Shown: piece by piece, positions 43,027 to 50,542 of the stretch
How positions within the stretch are numbered: the stretch's first letter is position 1
How the letters are laid out: each line of letters opens with the position of its first letter
Translations under genes and position numbers: made by a program
Assembly: GCF_000379625.1 (NCBI RefSeq)
Contig: NZ_KB903218.1
Location: 186,001 to 250,000, forward strand
Direction: 5' to 3'
DNA: 64,000 nt
Origin: Actinomycetospora chiangmaiensis DSM 45062
GTDB taxonomy: Bacteria; Actinomycetota; Actinomycetes; Mycobacteriales; Pseudonocardiaceae
Notes under the pieces: model-generated
Databases searched by the model: none
The model's input: only the letters and a program-made list of their open reading frames with translations
Told to the model about the DNA's origin: nothing

Positions 43027-44177
43027 CGGCGGCGCTTGCGGGGCAGCACGTTGGCGAGCTCGAGGTCGCCGTCGTAGTGCGCCCGGACCTTCGGGTCCAT
43101 GATCGCCCGCCACAGCGGGGGGATCACCGCGACGACGATCATCGTGCCGTAGCCGCTGGGCAGCTGCGGCGACTCCTCGAAGTGGCGCAGCGTCTGGTAC
43201 CGGCGGACCGGGTTCGCGTGGTGGTCGGAGTGCCGCTGCAGCTGGTAGAGCAGCAGGTTCGACACGGTGTGGTCGGCGTTCCAGGAGTGCCGCGGGTCGA
43301 CCCGCTCGTACCGGCCGTCGGCACGGCGCTGGCGCTTGAGCCCGTAGTGCTCGAGGTAGTTCACGACCTCCAGCAGGCTGAACCCGACGAACGCCTGCAC
43401 CAGCAGCCACGGGAGCACGGCCAGGCCGAACACCGCGATCAGCGCGCCGAAGAGCACGATCGTCATCGCCCAGGCGATCAGGATGTCGTTGCGCCAGGTC
43501 CAGTGGCTCCTGTCGTGGCGCGCGAACTTCTTCTTCTCCAGGTGCCACGAGCTGGAGAGCGATCCCCAGACGCTGCGCGGCAGGAAGCTCAGCCAGAAGT
43601 TCTCACCGAGGCGCGAGCTCGCCGGGTCCTCGGGGGTCGCGACGCGCACGTGGTGCCCGCGGTTGTGCTCGACGTAGAAGTGGCCGTACGCGGAGGTGGC
43701 GAGCGCGATCTTCGAGAGCCAGCGCTCGTTCTCCTCGCGCTTGTGCCCGAGCTCGTGCGCGGTGTTGATCGCGACGCCCGATACGACGCCCATGGTCAGG
43801 GCGAGCCCGATGTCGCTGATGACGCCCTGGTCCTGCGTGGCCCAGACCCAGCAGCTGAACACGAGGCTCACGTACTGCACCGGCAGGAACAGGAAGGTGA
43901 TCCACCGGTAGTACCGGTCGGCCTCCAGACGGGCCCGCTCGGACTCCGGCGGGTTGTCGTCGGTCGTCCCGATCAGCAGGTCCAGCGCGGGCAGCACCAC
44001 GAACAGGATGATCGGGCCGAGCCACCAGAAGAGATTCAGGCCCGTCGCGTGCACGAGGCCGTAGGCCGCGATCGGCAGGGCGGGCATCAGCGTGCCCAGG
44101 GGCCACAGGTACCGGCGCCGGTCGCGCCACGGCTCCTGCTTCTCGAGCTCCGGTTCCCGTGCCTGTTCGATGGTCAT
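43008..44177 (-). CDS. alkB: alkane 1-monooxygenase (AlkB)
   Basis: 389-residue integral membrane di-iron enzyme that hydroxylates the terminal carbon of medium-chain alkanes. All three His boxes are present: HELGHKREE, HNRGHHVR and LQRHSDHHANP, together with the AlkB signature NYLEHYGLKRQ. Membrane helices fill the N-terminal half. The ATG at 44177 has AGGAGGCCGACG before it. No rubredoxin gene lies next to it and none is fused to the C-terminus, although many actinobacterial alkB genes carry one. Confidence 0.95.
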   Translation of the reverse strand: MTIEQAREPELEKQEPWRDRRRYLWPLGTLMPALPIAAYGLVHATGLNLFWWLGPIILFVVLPALDLLIGTTDDNPPESERARLEADRYYRWITFLFLPVQYVSLVFSCWVWATQDQGVISDIGLALTMGVVSGVAINTAHELGHKREENERWLSKIALATSAYGHFYVEHNRGHHVRVATPEDPASSRLGENFWLSFLPRSVWGSLSSSWHLEKKKFARHDRSHWTWRNDILIAWAMTIVLFGALIAVFGLAVLPWLLVQAFVGFSLLEVVNYLEHYGLKRQRRADGRYERVDPRHSWNADHTVSNLLLYQLQRHSDHHANPVRRYQTLRHFEESPQLPSGYGTMIVVAVIPPLWRAIMDPKVRAHYDGDLELANVLPRKRRRYGVSA

Positions 44178-44486
44178 CGTCGGCCTCCTCACGCTCCCCG
44201 TACACGAATAACTGTGACAGGGCGTCGCGATAGAAACAAGACCGAGTTTTTGTATCAGTTCGGGCACCGGCCCGGTTGTGGCAGCAATGCGTCGTTGCCG
44301 GCGTCCAGTGGGTGGTTCGCCGCTTCGTCGTTCTCTTCCCGACGGCGGGTCGATCCTGTCGCGGGATTCCTCCCGGCCTGCGACGCCTTGTCGTCGTGAC
44401 TCCGAACGACAGGGCGTCGACGGGGGTGCGGGTCCCCGCGACAGGGGGGCGACCCGGGGAGCCGGGGCGCGACCCGTCGTCGGGAA
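44178..44486. other. 309-base intergenic region upstream of alkB
   Basis: No supported gene. The stretch nearest alkB is unusually AT-rich for this window (ACACGAATAACTGTGACAG, and GATAGAAACAAGACCGAG, TTTTTGTATCAG) and is the likely alkB promoter region. It contains CTGTGACAG, a small palindrome. The far half has GC-rich sequence and one copy of the recurrent 12-mer CCCGTCGTCGGG at 44473. Confidence 0.6.
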
Positions 44487-44792
44487 TCAGGGGAGGAGGG
44501 GCCGCATGAAGGTGCGTTCGTGGCGCAGCACGCAGCCCGACTCGTCGCGGATACGGTCGGCGGCGACGAACTCGGGGTCGGTGCCGAAGCGCTGCCGGTA
44601 GACCTCGTAGGCGGCGAGGCTCGGGAAGCTGAACAGGGCGAGGGCCTCGTCGCTCGAGCCCTCACCCGGCAGGTAGTAGCCGTGGTGGGTGCCACCGTGG
44701 CGGTCGACGAGGCCCATCCAGGCGGTCGCGAAGCGTTCGAAGGCGTCGATCTTCGCGGGGTCGATCTTGTAGCGGACGACGCAGGTGATCAC
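44487..44792 (-). CDS. NIPSNAP-family protein
   Basis: 101 residues from GTG: MITCVVRYKIDPAKIDAFER, then GYYLPGEGSSDEALALFSF and ERTFMRPLLP, the pattern of NIPSNAP-type dimeric alpha/beta barrels. Function in bacteria is poorly known. A family 1 hairpin lies just upstream, between it and the TetR gene's stop. Confidence 0.85.
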   Translation of the reverse strand: MITCVVRYKIDPAKIDAFERFATAWMGLVDRHGGTHHGYYLPGEGSSDEALALFSFPSLAAYEVYRQRFGTDPEFVAADRIRDESGCVLRHERTFMRPLLP

Positions 44793-44817
44793 GCCCGGCG
44801 GAGTACCCGGCAGGTCA

Positions 44818-44891
44818 TGATCACGTCGGGGGACGTCCAGGGCTGATGTCGATCTTCCGGGAGAGCCATGGGCGTCCCGCCGACGTGATCA
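44818..44891. repeat. hairpin element, family 1 copy 2
   Basis: 74 bases starting TGATCACGTCGG and ending CGACGTGATCA, with the core CAGGGCTGATGTCGATCTTC followed by AGAGCCATG. Compared with copy 1 at 2029-2101 the lower stem is the same, the upper stem differs on both arms so pairing is largely kept, and the core is nearly identical. Its last three bases are the stop codon of the TetR gene. Confidence 0.85.
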
Positions 44892-45497
44892 CGGCCGGTT
44901 CAACAGGCAGGCGGCGATCCGGGCGAGCCGGTCCGCGGCGTCGGCATGGCTCAGGCCGGGGGTGACGAGGTGGCTGATGGTCAGGCGGACGACCGCGTCG
45001 ACGGCGTCGTCGACCACCCGGCCCTCGATCTCCGGCAGGCGCTCGTGCACCCAGCTGCCCACGAGGCCGCTGCCGCCGGCGATGATCGCGTCGCCGCGGG
45101 TGGTGAGGAAGGGCAGCAGGCCGGTGTCGCCGCTGCGACTGCCGGTGAGGATGGCGCGCAGCAGCGGGTTGTCGGCCGCCTCGTCCAGGGTGAAGCGCAC
45201 GGCGCCGCGGATGCCCTCCGGCACGCTGTCGGCGTCGTCGAGCACCGTGCCGATCCCGGTGAAGAACCGCTCCGCCTCGCGCGCGACCAGCGCCTCGCCG
45301 ACCCCGTCCTTGGTGCCGAACTCGCGGTAGAGGGTGGGCCGGGACACCCCCGAGGCGGTCGCGACCTCACCGATACGGACCCGGTCCCACCCGTGCTCGA
45401 CGGCGAGCGCGGCGGCGGTGTCCAGCACGCGTTCGCGTACCTGGCGTCGGAACTCGACGCGGAGAGATTCGCCGGTCATGCGTCGAGTCTCACTCAT
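44889..45497 (-). CDS. TetR-family regulator
   Basis: 202 residues from ATG 45497 (MSETRRMTGES); an in-frame ATG at 45479 is also possible. Helix-turn-helix IGEVATASGVSRPTLYREFG, followed by TetR_C ligand domain. The final stop codon lies within a family 1 hairpin. No divergent partner is close (275 bases to the secreted protein gene). Confidence 0.9.
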   Translation of the reverse strand: MSETRRMTGESLRVEFRRQVRERVLDTAAALAVEHGWDRVRIGEVATASGVSRPTLYREFGTKDGVGEALVAREAERFFTGIGTVLDDADSVPEGIRGAVRFTLDEAADNPLLRAILTGSRSGDTGLLPFLTTRGDAIIAGGSGLVGSWVHERLPEIEGRVVDDAVDAVVRLTISHLVTPGLSHADAADRLARIAACLLNRP

Positions 45498-45771
45498 TGC
45501 GACCGATCGTGACCCGGGAGCACACACATAGCCGCCGTACGGGTGTCGACACTCCGCCCGTTACCGCATCGTGACCCGACTATTTTCCGCAGGCGAACGG
45601 CCTGACCTGCAGGTCTGTGCGGAGCAAGCACAGGGGGTGAGCACTAGGCCAACTCAGTGAAGCGATCACGTACGGCCATGCGGGTGTAACGCGATCGTGC
45701 GTCTACCGATGAGTCGGCCAGATCAGGTGCTGGACCGGTCGTCGGGGCCAACGAGCGAAGGGGTCGCAAGG

Positions 45772-46746
45772 ATGCGAGTACGTCCCGGGCGGTTGCTGCC
45801 GAGTTTGATGGTCGGCGGACTACTGATCTCTGGACTGGCCCTCGGGGCCGGGGTCGCGGGCGCTGCAGGCAGTACGCAGATTCTGGTGGACGGCGCACCC
45901 TGCACCATCACCACGCGGCCGGCGGACACCCGTGCCGTGGCGACTGGTGGAGCCTGGATCGGCACGGTGAACGGAGCGAACTGCGATCAGCCTGAGCCCA
46001 AGGGCACCTTGGCCGACACGGTGGCTGCGACCGCGAACGCTGCGACATCCGCCTTGGCCGGCCCCGTCGTTCTCGGCCCTGTGTCGGAGTCCACCCAGGA
46101 GATCGCGGCACAGAAGGCAGCGTCGGACAAGGCGGCGAAGGCTGCTGCTGACAAGAAGGCCGCGGACCAGGCTGCGGCAGACAAGAAGGCGGCTGACGAA
46201 GCTGCGCTTCAGCAGAAGCAGCAGCAGGCCGCGCGGCAGGGCGGTGCTCCCGCGCCGCTTGTCGCCGCTCCTGCCGCTCTGGCCGCACCCCCCCTCGCCG
46301 CGCCGGCTGCGCTGGGTGCCGCCGGGCCGCTCGGGGCGCTGCCGCCGCTGGCCGGGGTGGCGCCCGCGGGACTGGCGTCGAACCTGTTCAGCGCCAACGC
46401 CTACGACCCGGGCCTGCTCTTCGGCAGCCCGCTGGGCAACGCGGCGTCCGCGCTGTTCTCGCCGAAGGCCGACACCGACGTCACGACCGTCAGCCATGCG
46501 GAGGTCCTCCCGACGACCGTGGGCGACGGCTACGGCACGCCCGTGACCATCGGTGTGATCATCCTGGCCTGCCTCGTCGGCTTCGCCGTCCGGCACCGGA
46601 TCATCAGCCGGATGAAGAACCGTGAGCTGCCCGCGGCCGAGTACCAGCCGCGTCACGCGGCCCCGGACGCCGAGCCGGAACCGGAGACCGAGCTCCACGA
46701 CGCGGCGGACGAGGCGCGGACGCTCGTCGTCCTCACCCGGAAGTGA
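45772..46746 (+). CDS. secreted, membrane-anchored Ala/Lys-rich protein
   Basis: 324 residues. Signal peptide (SLMVGGLLISGLALGAGVAG), one small domain with a Cys pair (CTITTRP, NCDQPEP), an Ala/Lys/Asp coiled-coil-like stretch AAKAAADKKAADQAAADKKA (about 120-160), a Gln run, then an Ala/Pro/Leu-rich region. A C-terminal transmembrane helix (TIGVIILACLVGFAV) and a charged cytoplasmic tail end it. Codon use looks less GC-biased than its neighbours in the first part. Surface or envelope role is likely; not recognised. Confidence 0.7.
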   Translation: MRVRPGRLLPSLMVGGLLISGLALGAGVAGAAGSTQILVDGAPCTITTRPADTRAVATGGAWIGTVNGANCDQPEPKGTLADTVAATANAATSALAGPVVLGPVSESTQEIAAQKAASDKAAKAAADKKAADQAAADKKAADEAALQQKQQQAARQGGAPAPLVAAPAALAAPPLAAPAALGAAGPLGALPPLAGVAPAGLASNLFSANAYDPGLLFGSPLGNAASALFSPKADTDVTTVSHAEVLPTTVGDGYGTPVTIGVIILACLVGFAVRHRIISRMKNRELPAAEYQPRHAAPDAEPEPETELHDAADEARTLVVLTRK

Positions 46747-46949
46747 CTCGTGTGGCACCGGGGGCACCGACGTGCGCCCGGTGCCACACAGCCCAGGAAG
46801 CCACATAGCCGGTCGGTCACCGCGCCGACCGACCGGCGATCGACGGCCGGCCTGCCCCCGGCCGCCGAGGGCCCGGCGGCGCACCTCCCCTGGTCGCCGC
46901 CGGGCCGTCGGGCATCGGGCCGCACCATGGGCCGATAGCGTCACCGCTC

Positions 46950-47501
46950 GTGACCGACACGCCCTGGGAACCGCCGTTCGCAGGCACCGAGGCCGAGCAG
47001 CTGGTCGGGGCACTCGAACGGGTGCGGGCGACGTTCCGGTGGAAAGCCGACGGGCTCGACGAGGACGGTCTCGCGGCCGGCGTCGGGGTGTCCGCGCTGA
47101 CGATCGGCGGCCTGCTCAAGCACCTCGCGTGGGTCGAGGCCCTGACGTTCCGGGCCAAGCTGCACGGTGATCCGCTCGGCCCGGAGTGGGACGACGCGCC
47201 CTGGGACGACGACCCCTGGGAGTTCACGTCCGCGGCCGCCGACGCCCCGGCCACGCTCTACGACCGCTACGACCGGGCGGTCGCGTACTCCCGAGCGGCG
47301 TTGCAGGAGGCCCTCGACGACGGCGGCCTGGACCGCGCGGTCCACCTCACCGGTCCCGACGACGAGGCCGTCAGCCTCCGTCGACTCGTCTGCGACCTCG
47401 TCGAGGAGTACGGCCGCCACACCGGGCACGCCGACCTGATCCGCGAGTACGTCGACGGCACGGTGGGAGAAGACCCGCCGTCGGGATGGAGGCCCACGTG
47501 A
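46950..47501 (+). CDS. DinB/DUF664-type mycothiol-linked protein
   Basis: 183 residues from GTG. The four-helix DinB fold is suggested by LIGG-type LTIGGLLKHLAWVEA with its His, and by EEYGRHTGHADLIREYVDG at the end, the metal-binding HxxxH pattern of DUF664/mycothiol-dependent proteins. Its stop overlaps the GTG of the aldo/keto reductase gene. Confidence 0.88.
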   Translation: MTDTPWEPPFAGTEAEQLVGALERVRATFRWKADGLDEDGLAAGVGVSALTIGGLLKHLAWVEALTFRAKLHGDPLGPEWDDAPWDDDPWEFTSAAADAPATLYDRYDRAVAYSRAALQEALDDGGLDRAVHLTGPDDEAVSLRRLVCDLVEEYGRHTGHADLIREYVDGTVGEDPPSGWRPT

Positions 47502-48388
47502 GCAGGCTCGTCCTCGGCTGCATGCGCATCGAGGGTCTCGACGACGGGTCGGTGCGGGCGCTCGTCGACACCGCGCTCGACGTCGGGATCACCGCGTTCG
47601 ACCACGCCGACATCTACGGCTCCACCCGCCACGCCTGCGAGCGGCGGTTCGGTGAGGCGGCGGGGCTGACGGGCGCGCGGCGCGAGCAGGTCACGCTCCA
47701 GACGAAGGTCGGCATCCGCCAGGGGTACTACGACTTCTCGCGCGAGCACGTCCGTCGCTCGGTGGACGAGTCCCTCGACGCGCTGCGGGTCGACCACGTC
47801 GACGTCCTGCTCCTGCACCGGCCCGACGCCCTCGCCGACCCGGACGACGTCGCCGAGACGCTGGACGGACTCGTCACCGCCGGGAAGGTCCGCGCCGTCG
47901 GCGTCTCCAACCACACCGCGGGGCAGATCGAGCTGCTGGCCCGCGCGCTGCCGCACCCGGTCGTCGCCAACCAGATGCAGCTCGGCCTCGGCCACGCGCC
48001 GATGATCGCCGCCGGGCTCGCGGCGAACGTGGCGGGCCTCGAGCAGTCGGTCGACCGCGACGGCGGGGTGCTCGACGCGTGCCGGCTGCGGGGTATCACG
48101 GTGCAGGCGTGGTCGCCGTTCGCCGACACGCAGGGCCGGATCGTGCTCGGCGACCGCGAGCACCACGCGGAGCTGAACGACGCGCTCGAGGAGATCGCGG
48201 ACGCGCACGGCGTCACGCCCGCCGCCGTCGCCACGGCCTGGATCACGACCCACCCGGCGCGGATGCAGGTCGTCCTCGGGTCGACGCGCCCCGAGCGCAT
48301 CCGGGAGGCCGCGCCCGGCGCGGACCTCACACTCACGCGCCCCGAGTGGTACCGCCTCGTCGCCGCGGCGGGCTATGCCATCCCTTGA
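47498..48388 (+). CDS. aldo/keto reductase (YdhF-like)
   Basis: 296 residues if GTG 47498 is used (GTGA overlap with DinB); ATG 47486 is an alternative giving four more residues. Tetrad residues: Asp and Tyr in FDHADIYG, Lys in TLQTKVGI, His in LLLHRPDALADP. The pattern RLVLGCMRIEG, FDHADIYGS, LLHRPDAL is typical of the YdhF subgroup. Operon partner of DinB. Confidence 0.87.
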   Translation: MSRLVLGCMRIEGLDDGSVRALVDTALDVGITAFDHADIYGSTRHACERRFGEAAGLTGARREQVTLQTKVGIRQGYYDFSREHVRRSVDESLDALRVDHVDVLLLHRPDALADPDDVAETLDGLVTAGKVRAVGVSNHTAGQIELLARALPHPVVANQMQLGLGHAPMIAAGLAANVAGLEQSVDRDGGVLDACRLRGITVQAWSPFADTQGRIVLGDREHHAELNDALEEIADAHGVTPAAVATAWITTHPARMQVVLGSTRPERIREAAPGADLTLTRPEWYRLVAAAGYAIP

Positions 48389-48424
48389 GGTAACGCACTG
48401 CTCCGAACGGACGAACAACTCGAC

Positions 48425-48766
48425 ATGGATTCCGTCGCCGGCTGGGTGTTCCTCGGCCTCGGGCTGCTCGTGATCCCGCTCGTCTCCGCCGTGCTGACCC
48501 ACCGGCTGCTTCGCAGCCCGGTGTGGAGTTGGCAGGCGACGCTCGCCCGCACGCTCTCGGGCGTCCCGGCCTTCCTCGGCATCGGGGCGGTGACGACGAT
48601 CGTGCTCTCGTACGCGACCGGCCTCCCGGAGGACGTCGGGGCGATCGCCGCGGTGGGCACCGGCGTGCTCGTCGCGGGCAGCGTCTGCTTCACCGCCCGC
48701 GGCCTCCGTATGCCGGACGTCCCGGCCGAGCCGGTCAGCCCGCCAGACGCACCGGCAGGTGCTTGA
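48425..48766 (+). CDS. small membrane protein, 113 aa
   Basis: Three hydrophobic stretches (FLGLGLLVIPLVSAVL, FLGIGAVTTIVLSYA, AIAAVGTGVLVAGSV) and a Pro-rich C-terminus. Not recognised. It overlaps the P450 gene end by 32 bases tail to tail. Start ATG at 48425. Confidence 0.65.
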   Translation: MDSVAGWVFLGLGLLVIPLVSAVLTHRLLRSPVWSWQATLARTLSGVPAFLGIGAVTTIVLSYATGLPEDVGAIAAVGTGVLVAGSVCFTARGLRMPDVPAEPVSPPDAPAGA

Positions 48767-49967
48767 TCCCGTTCACGAAGATCGACTGCAGGCGGTCCGG
48801 CTCGCCCACGACCTCGAGCGTCGGCATCTCGGTCAGCAGCCGCCGGAACATCACGCCGGCCTCGCGACGCGCGAGGTGCGCCCCGAGGCAGAAGTGCGGT
48901 CCGTGGGCGCCGAAGCCCTGGTGCGGGTTGGGGGAGCGGCGCAGGTCCAGCCGGTCGGGTTCGGTGAACACGGACTCGTCGCGGTTCGCCGACCCGTAGA
49001 GCAGCAGCAGCTTGTCCCCGGCCGTCACGGGCACCCCACCGACGGTGGTGTCCGCGACGACGGTGCGCCGCATCCAGTTGATCGGCGACGCCCAGCGCAC
49101 CACCTCGTCGACCGCGGTCGGCAGCTCCGGCTCGGCCGCCCACAGCGCGCGGACGTCGGGGTCGAGGTGCATCCCCCACACCCCGTGCGTGACGGCGTTG
49201 CGGGTCGTCTCGTTCCCGGCGACGCAGAGCAGGATGAAGAACGACGCGATCTCCTGGTGGGTGAGCCGCTCGCCGTCGACCTCCCCGTGGACCAGCGCCG
49301 ACAGCACGTCGTCCCGCGGGTCGTCCTCGACGGTCGCCGCCAGCTCCGTCATCAGCCCCGACAGGCCCGCCCCCGCCGTCAGGTAGTCCTGCAGCGGGTT
49401 CTCCGAGGTCACGTACTCCGGGTCGTCCCCGGCCAGGATCATGTTCGACCACGTGAACACGTCCGCGCGGCGCGACTCGGGGATGCCCATCATGTCGCAG
49501 ATCAGCAGGAGCGGGAGCGGCGCGGAGATCTCGGCGACCAGGTCGAACTCGCCGCCGTTCGCCGCCGCGGTCTCCCGTGCCCGGGCGAGCACCTCGTCGG
49601 CGATCCGCTCGACGTCGTCGATCAGGCCCGCCACGCGCTTCGGCGTGAACGCCGCTGCGGCGATCCGCCGGATCTTGGTGTGCCGGGGCGCGTCCATGCT
49701 GATCAGCGAGCCGAAGAACTCGTGCGCCTCGGCCGGCAGGTCGAGGATCGACACGGCGCCGCGGCCCGAGCAGAACCGCTGCGGGTCCCGGCTCACCTCG
49801 TCGACGTCGGCGTGGCGGGAGACCACCCGGAACCCGTTGCCCTGCGGGAACCCGGGGAACTCCGGCTCCTCGAACCACGGCAGGCCCTCGGTCGCCCGCA
49901 ACTCGGCGAAGGTGGCGTAACGGTCCTTCCAGGGCAGTGCCCAGAACTCGCGGTTGCCGAGATCCAT
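48735..49967 (-). CDS. cytochrome P450
   Basis: 410-residue class I bacterial P450. I-helix oxygen motif CVAGNETTRNAV, K-helix ExxR in VDEVVRW, and heme loop FGAHGPHFCLGAHLAR with the axial Cys are intact. The sequence VFTWSNMILAGDDPEY fits CYP families acting on hydrophobic or sterol substrates, but the family is not certain. The ATG at 49967 shares one base with the TetR stop; with the GMC oxidoreductase it forms a three-gene operon. Confidence 0.92.
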   Translation of the reverse strand: MDLGNREFWALPWKDRYATFAELRATEGLPWFEEPEFPGFPQGNGFRVVSRHADVDEVSRDPQRFCSGRGAVSILDLPAEAHEFFGSLISMDAPRHTKIRRIAAAAFTPKRVAGLIDDVERIADEVLARARETAAANGGEFDLVAEISAPLPLLLICDMMGIPESRRADVFTWSNMILAGDDPEYVTSENPLQDYLTAGAGLSGLMTELAATVEDDPRDDVLSALVHGEVDGERLTHQEIASFFILLCVAGNETTRNAVTHGVWGMHLDPDVRALWAAEPELPTAVDEVVRWASPINWMRRTVVADTTVGGVPVTAGDKLLLLYGSANRDESVFTEPDRLDLRRSPNPHQGFGAHGPHFCLGAHLARREAGVMFRRLLTEMPTLEVVGEPDRLQSIFVNGIKHLPVRLAG

Positions 49968-50542
49968 CAGTCCTCCAGAATCGTCACGAGCGCGGTGGTC
50001 AGGAGCTTCCGGACGGCGGGTCGGTCCAGGGCGCCGCGCACCAGCCACTCGCGCGAGGCGGCGCGGACCATGCCGAAGAAGGCGCGCACGCGGGCGCGGA
50101 GCGGTTCGTCGCAGGGGTCGCGGTCGAGTGCCGTGAGCACCCGGTCGACGGCGGTCTCGTCGGCGTCCTCGACGACGGCGTCGACCTCGGCGTCCCCGGA
50201 GAGCCCGATCCCCACGGAGAGCCACAGCGTGCGCCGCTCGGACACCGTGTCGAGGAACCAGTCGACGGCGGCCGCGACCCGGTCCTCCCGCCGTTGTCCA
50301 GCGAGGTCGGCGGCCGCCTGCTCGGGGATCGTCAGGAGCTCGCGCAGGGCCTCCAGGTACAGCGCACGCTTGGTGCCGAAGTAGTGGTTCAGCAGGGCCC
50401 GCGCGACGCCGGCCTCCCGGGCCAGGTCCGTCGTCGAGACCTCCGCGTAGGGACGGACGGCGTAGAGCCGCAGCGCGGCGTCGAGGATCTCGGTGCGGCG
50501 GGCGTCGGGGTCGAGCCGCCGACGCGCCGCCAGCTCGTTCAC
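49967..50542 (-). CDS. TetR-family regulator
   Basis: 191 residues from GTG 50542 (MNELAARRRLDPDARRTEIL). Helix-turn-helix STTDLAREAGVARALLNHYFG. Sits between choD-like and P450 genes with overlaps of four and one bases, so it is co-transcribed and probably autoregulates the operon. A palindrome upstream of the first gene is a candidate site. Confidence 0.9.
   Translation of the reverse strand: MNELAARRRLDPDARRTEILDAALRLYAVRPYAEVSTTDLAREAGVARALLNHYFGTKRALYLEALRELLTIPEQAAADLAGQRREDRVAAAVDWFLDTVSERRTLWLSVGIGLSGDAEVDAVVEDADETAVDRVLTALDRDPCDEPLRARVRAFFGMVRAASREWLVRGALDRPAVRKLLTTALVTILED

Noticed and set aside
44276-44601. small plus-strand frames upstream of alkB
   Set aside because: No ribosome-binding site and composition typical of random frames; the region is described as intergenic.
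45500-45771. riboswitch upstream of the secreted protein
   Set aside because: The GGTGAGCACTAGG region looked suggestive, but no consensus of a known class (c-di-AMP, SAM, cobalamin) could be matched.
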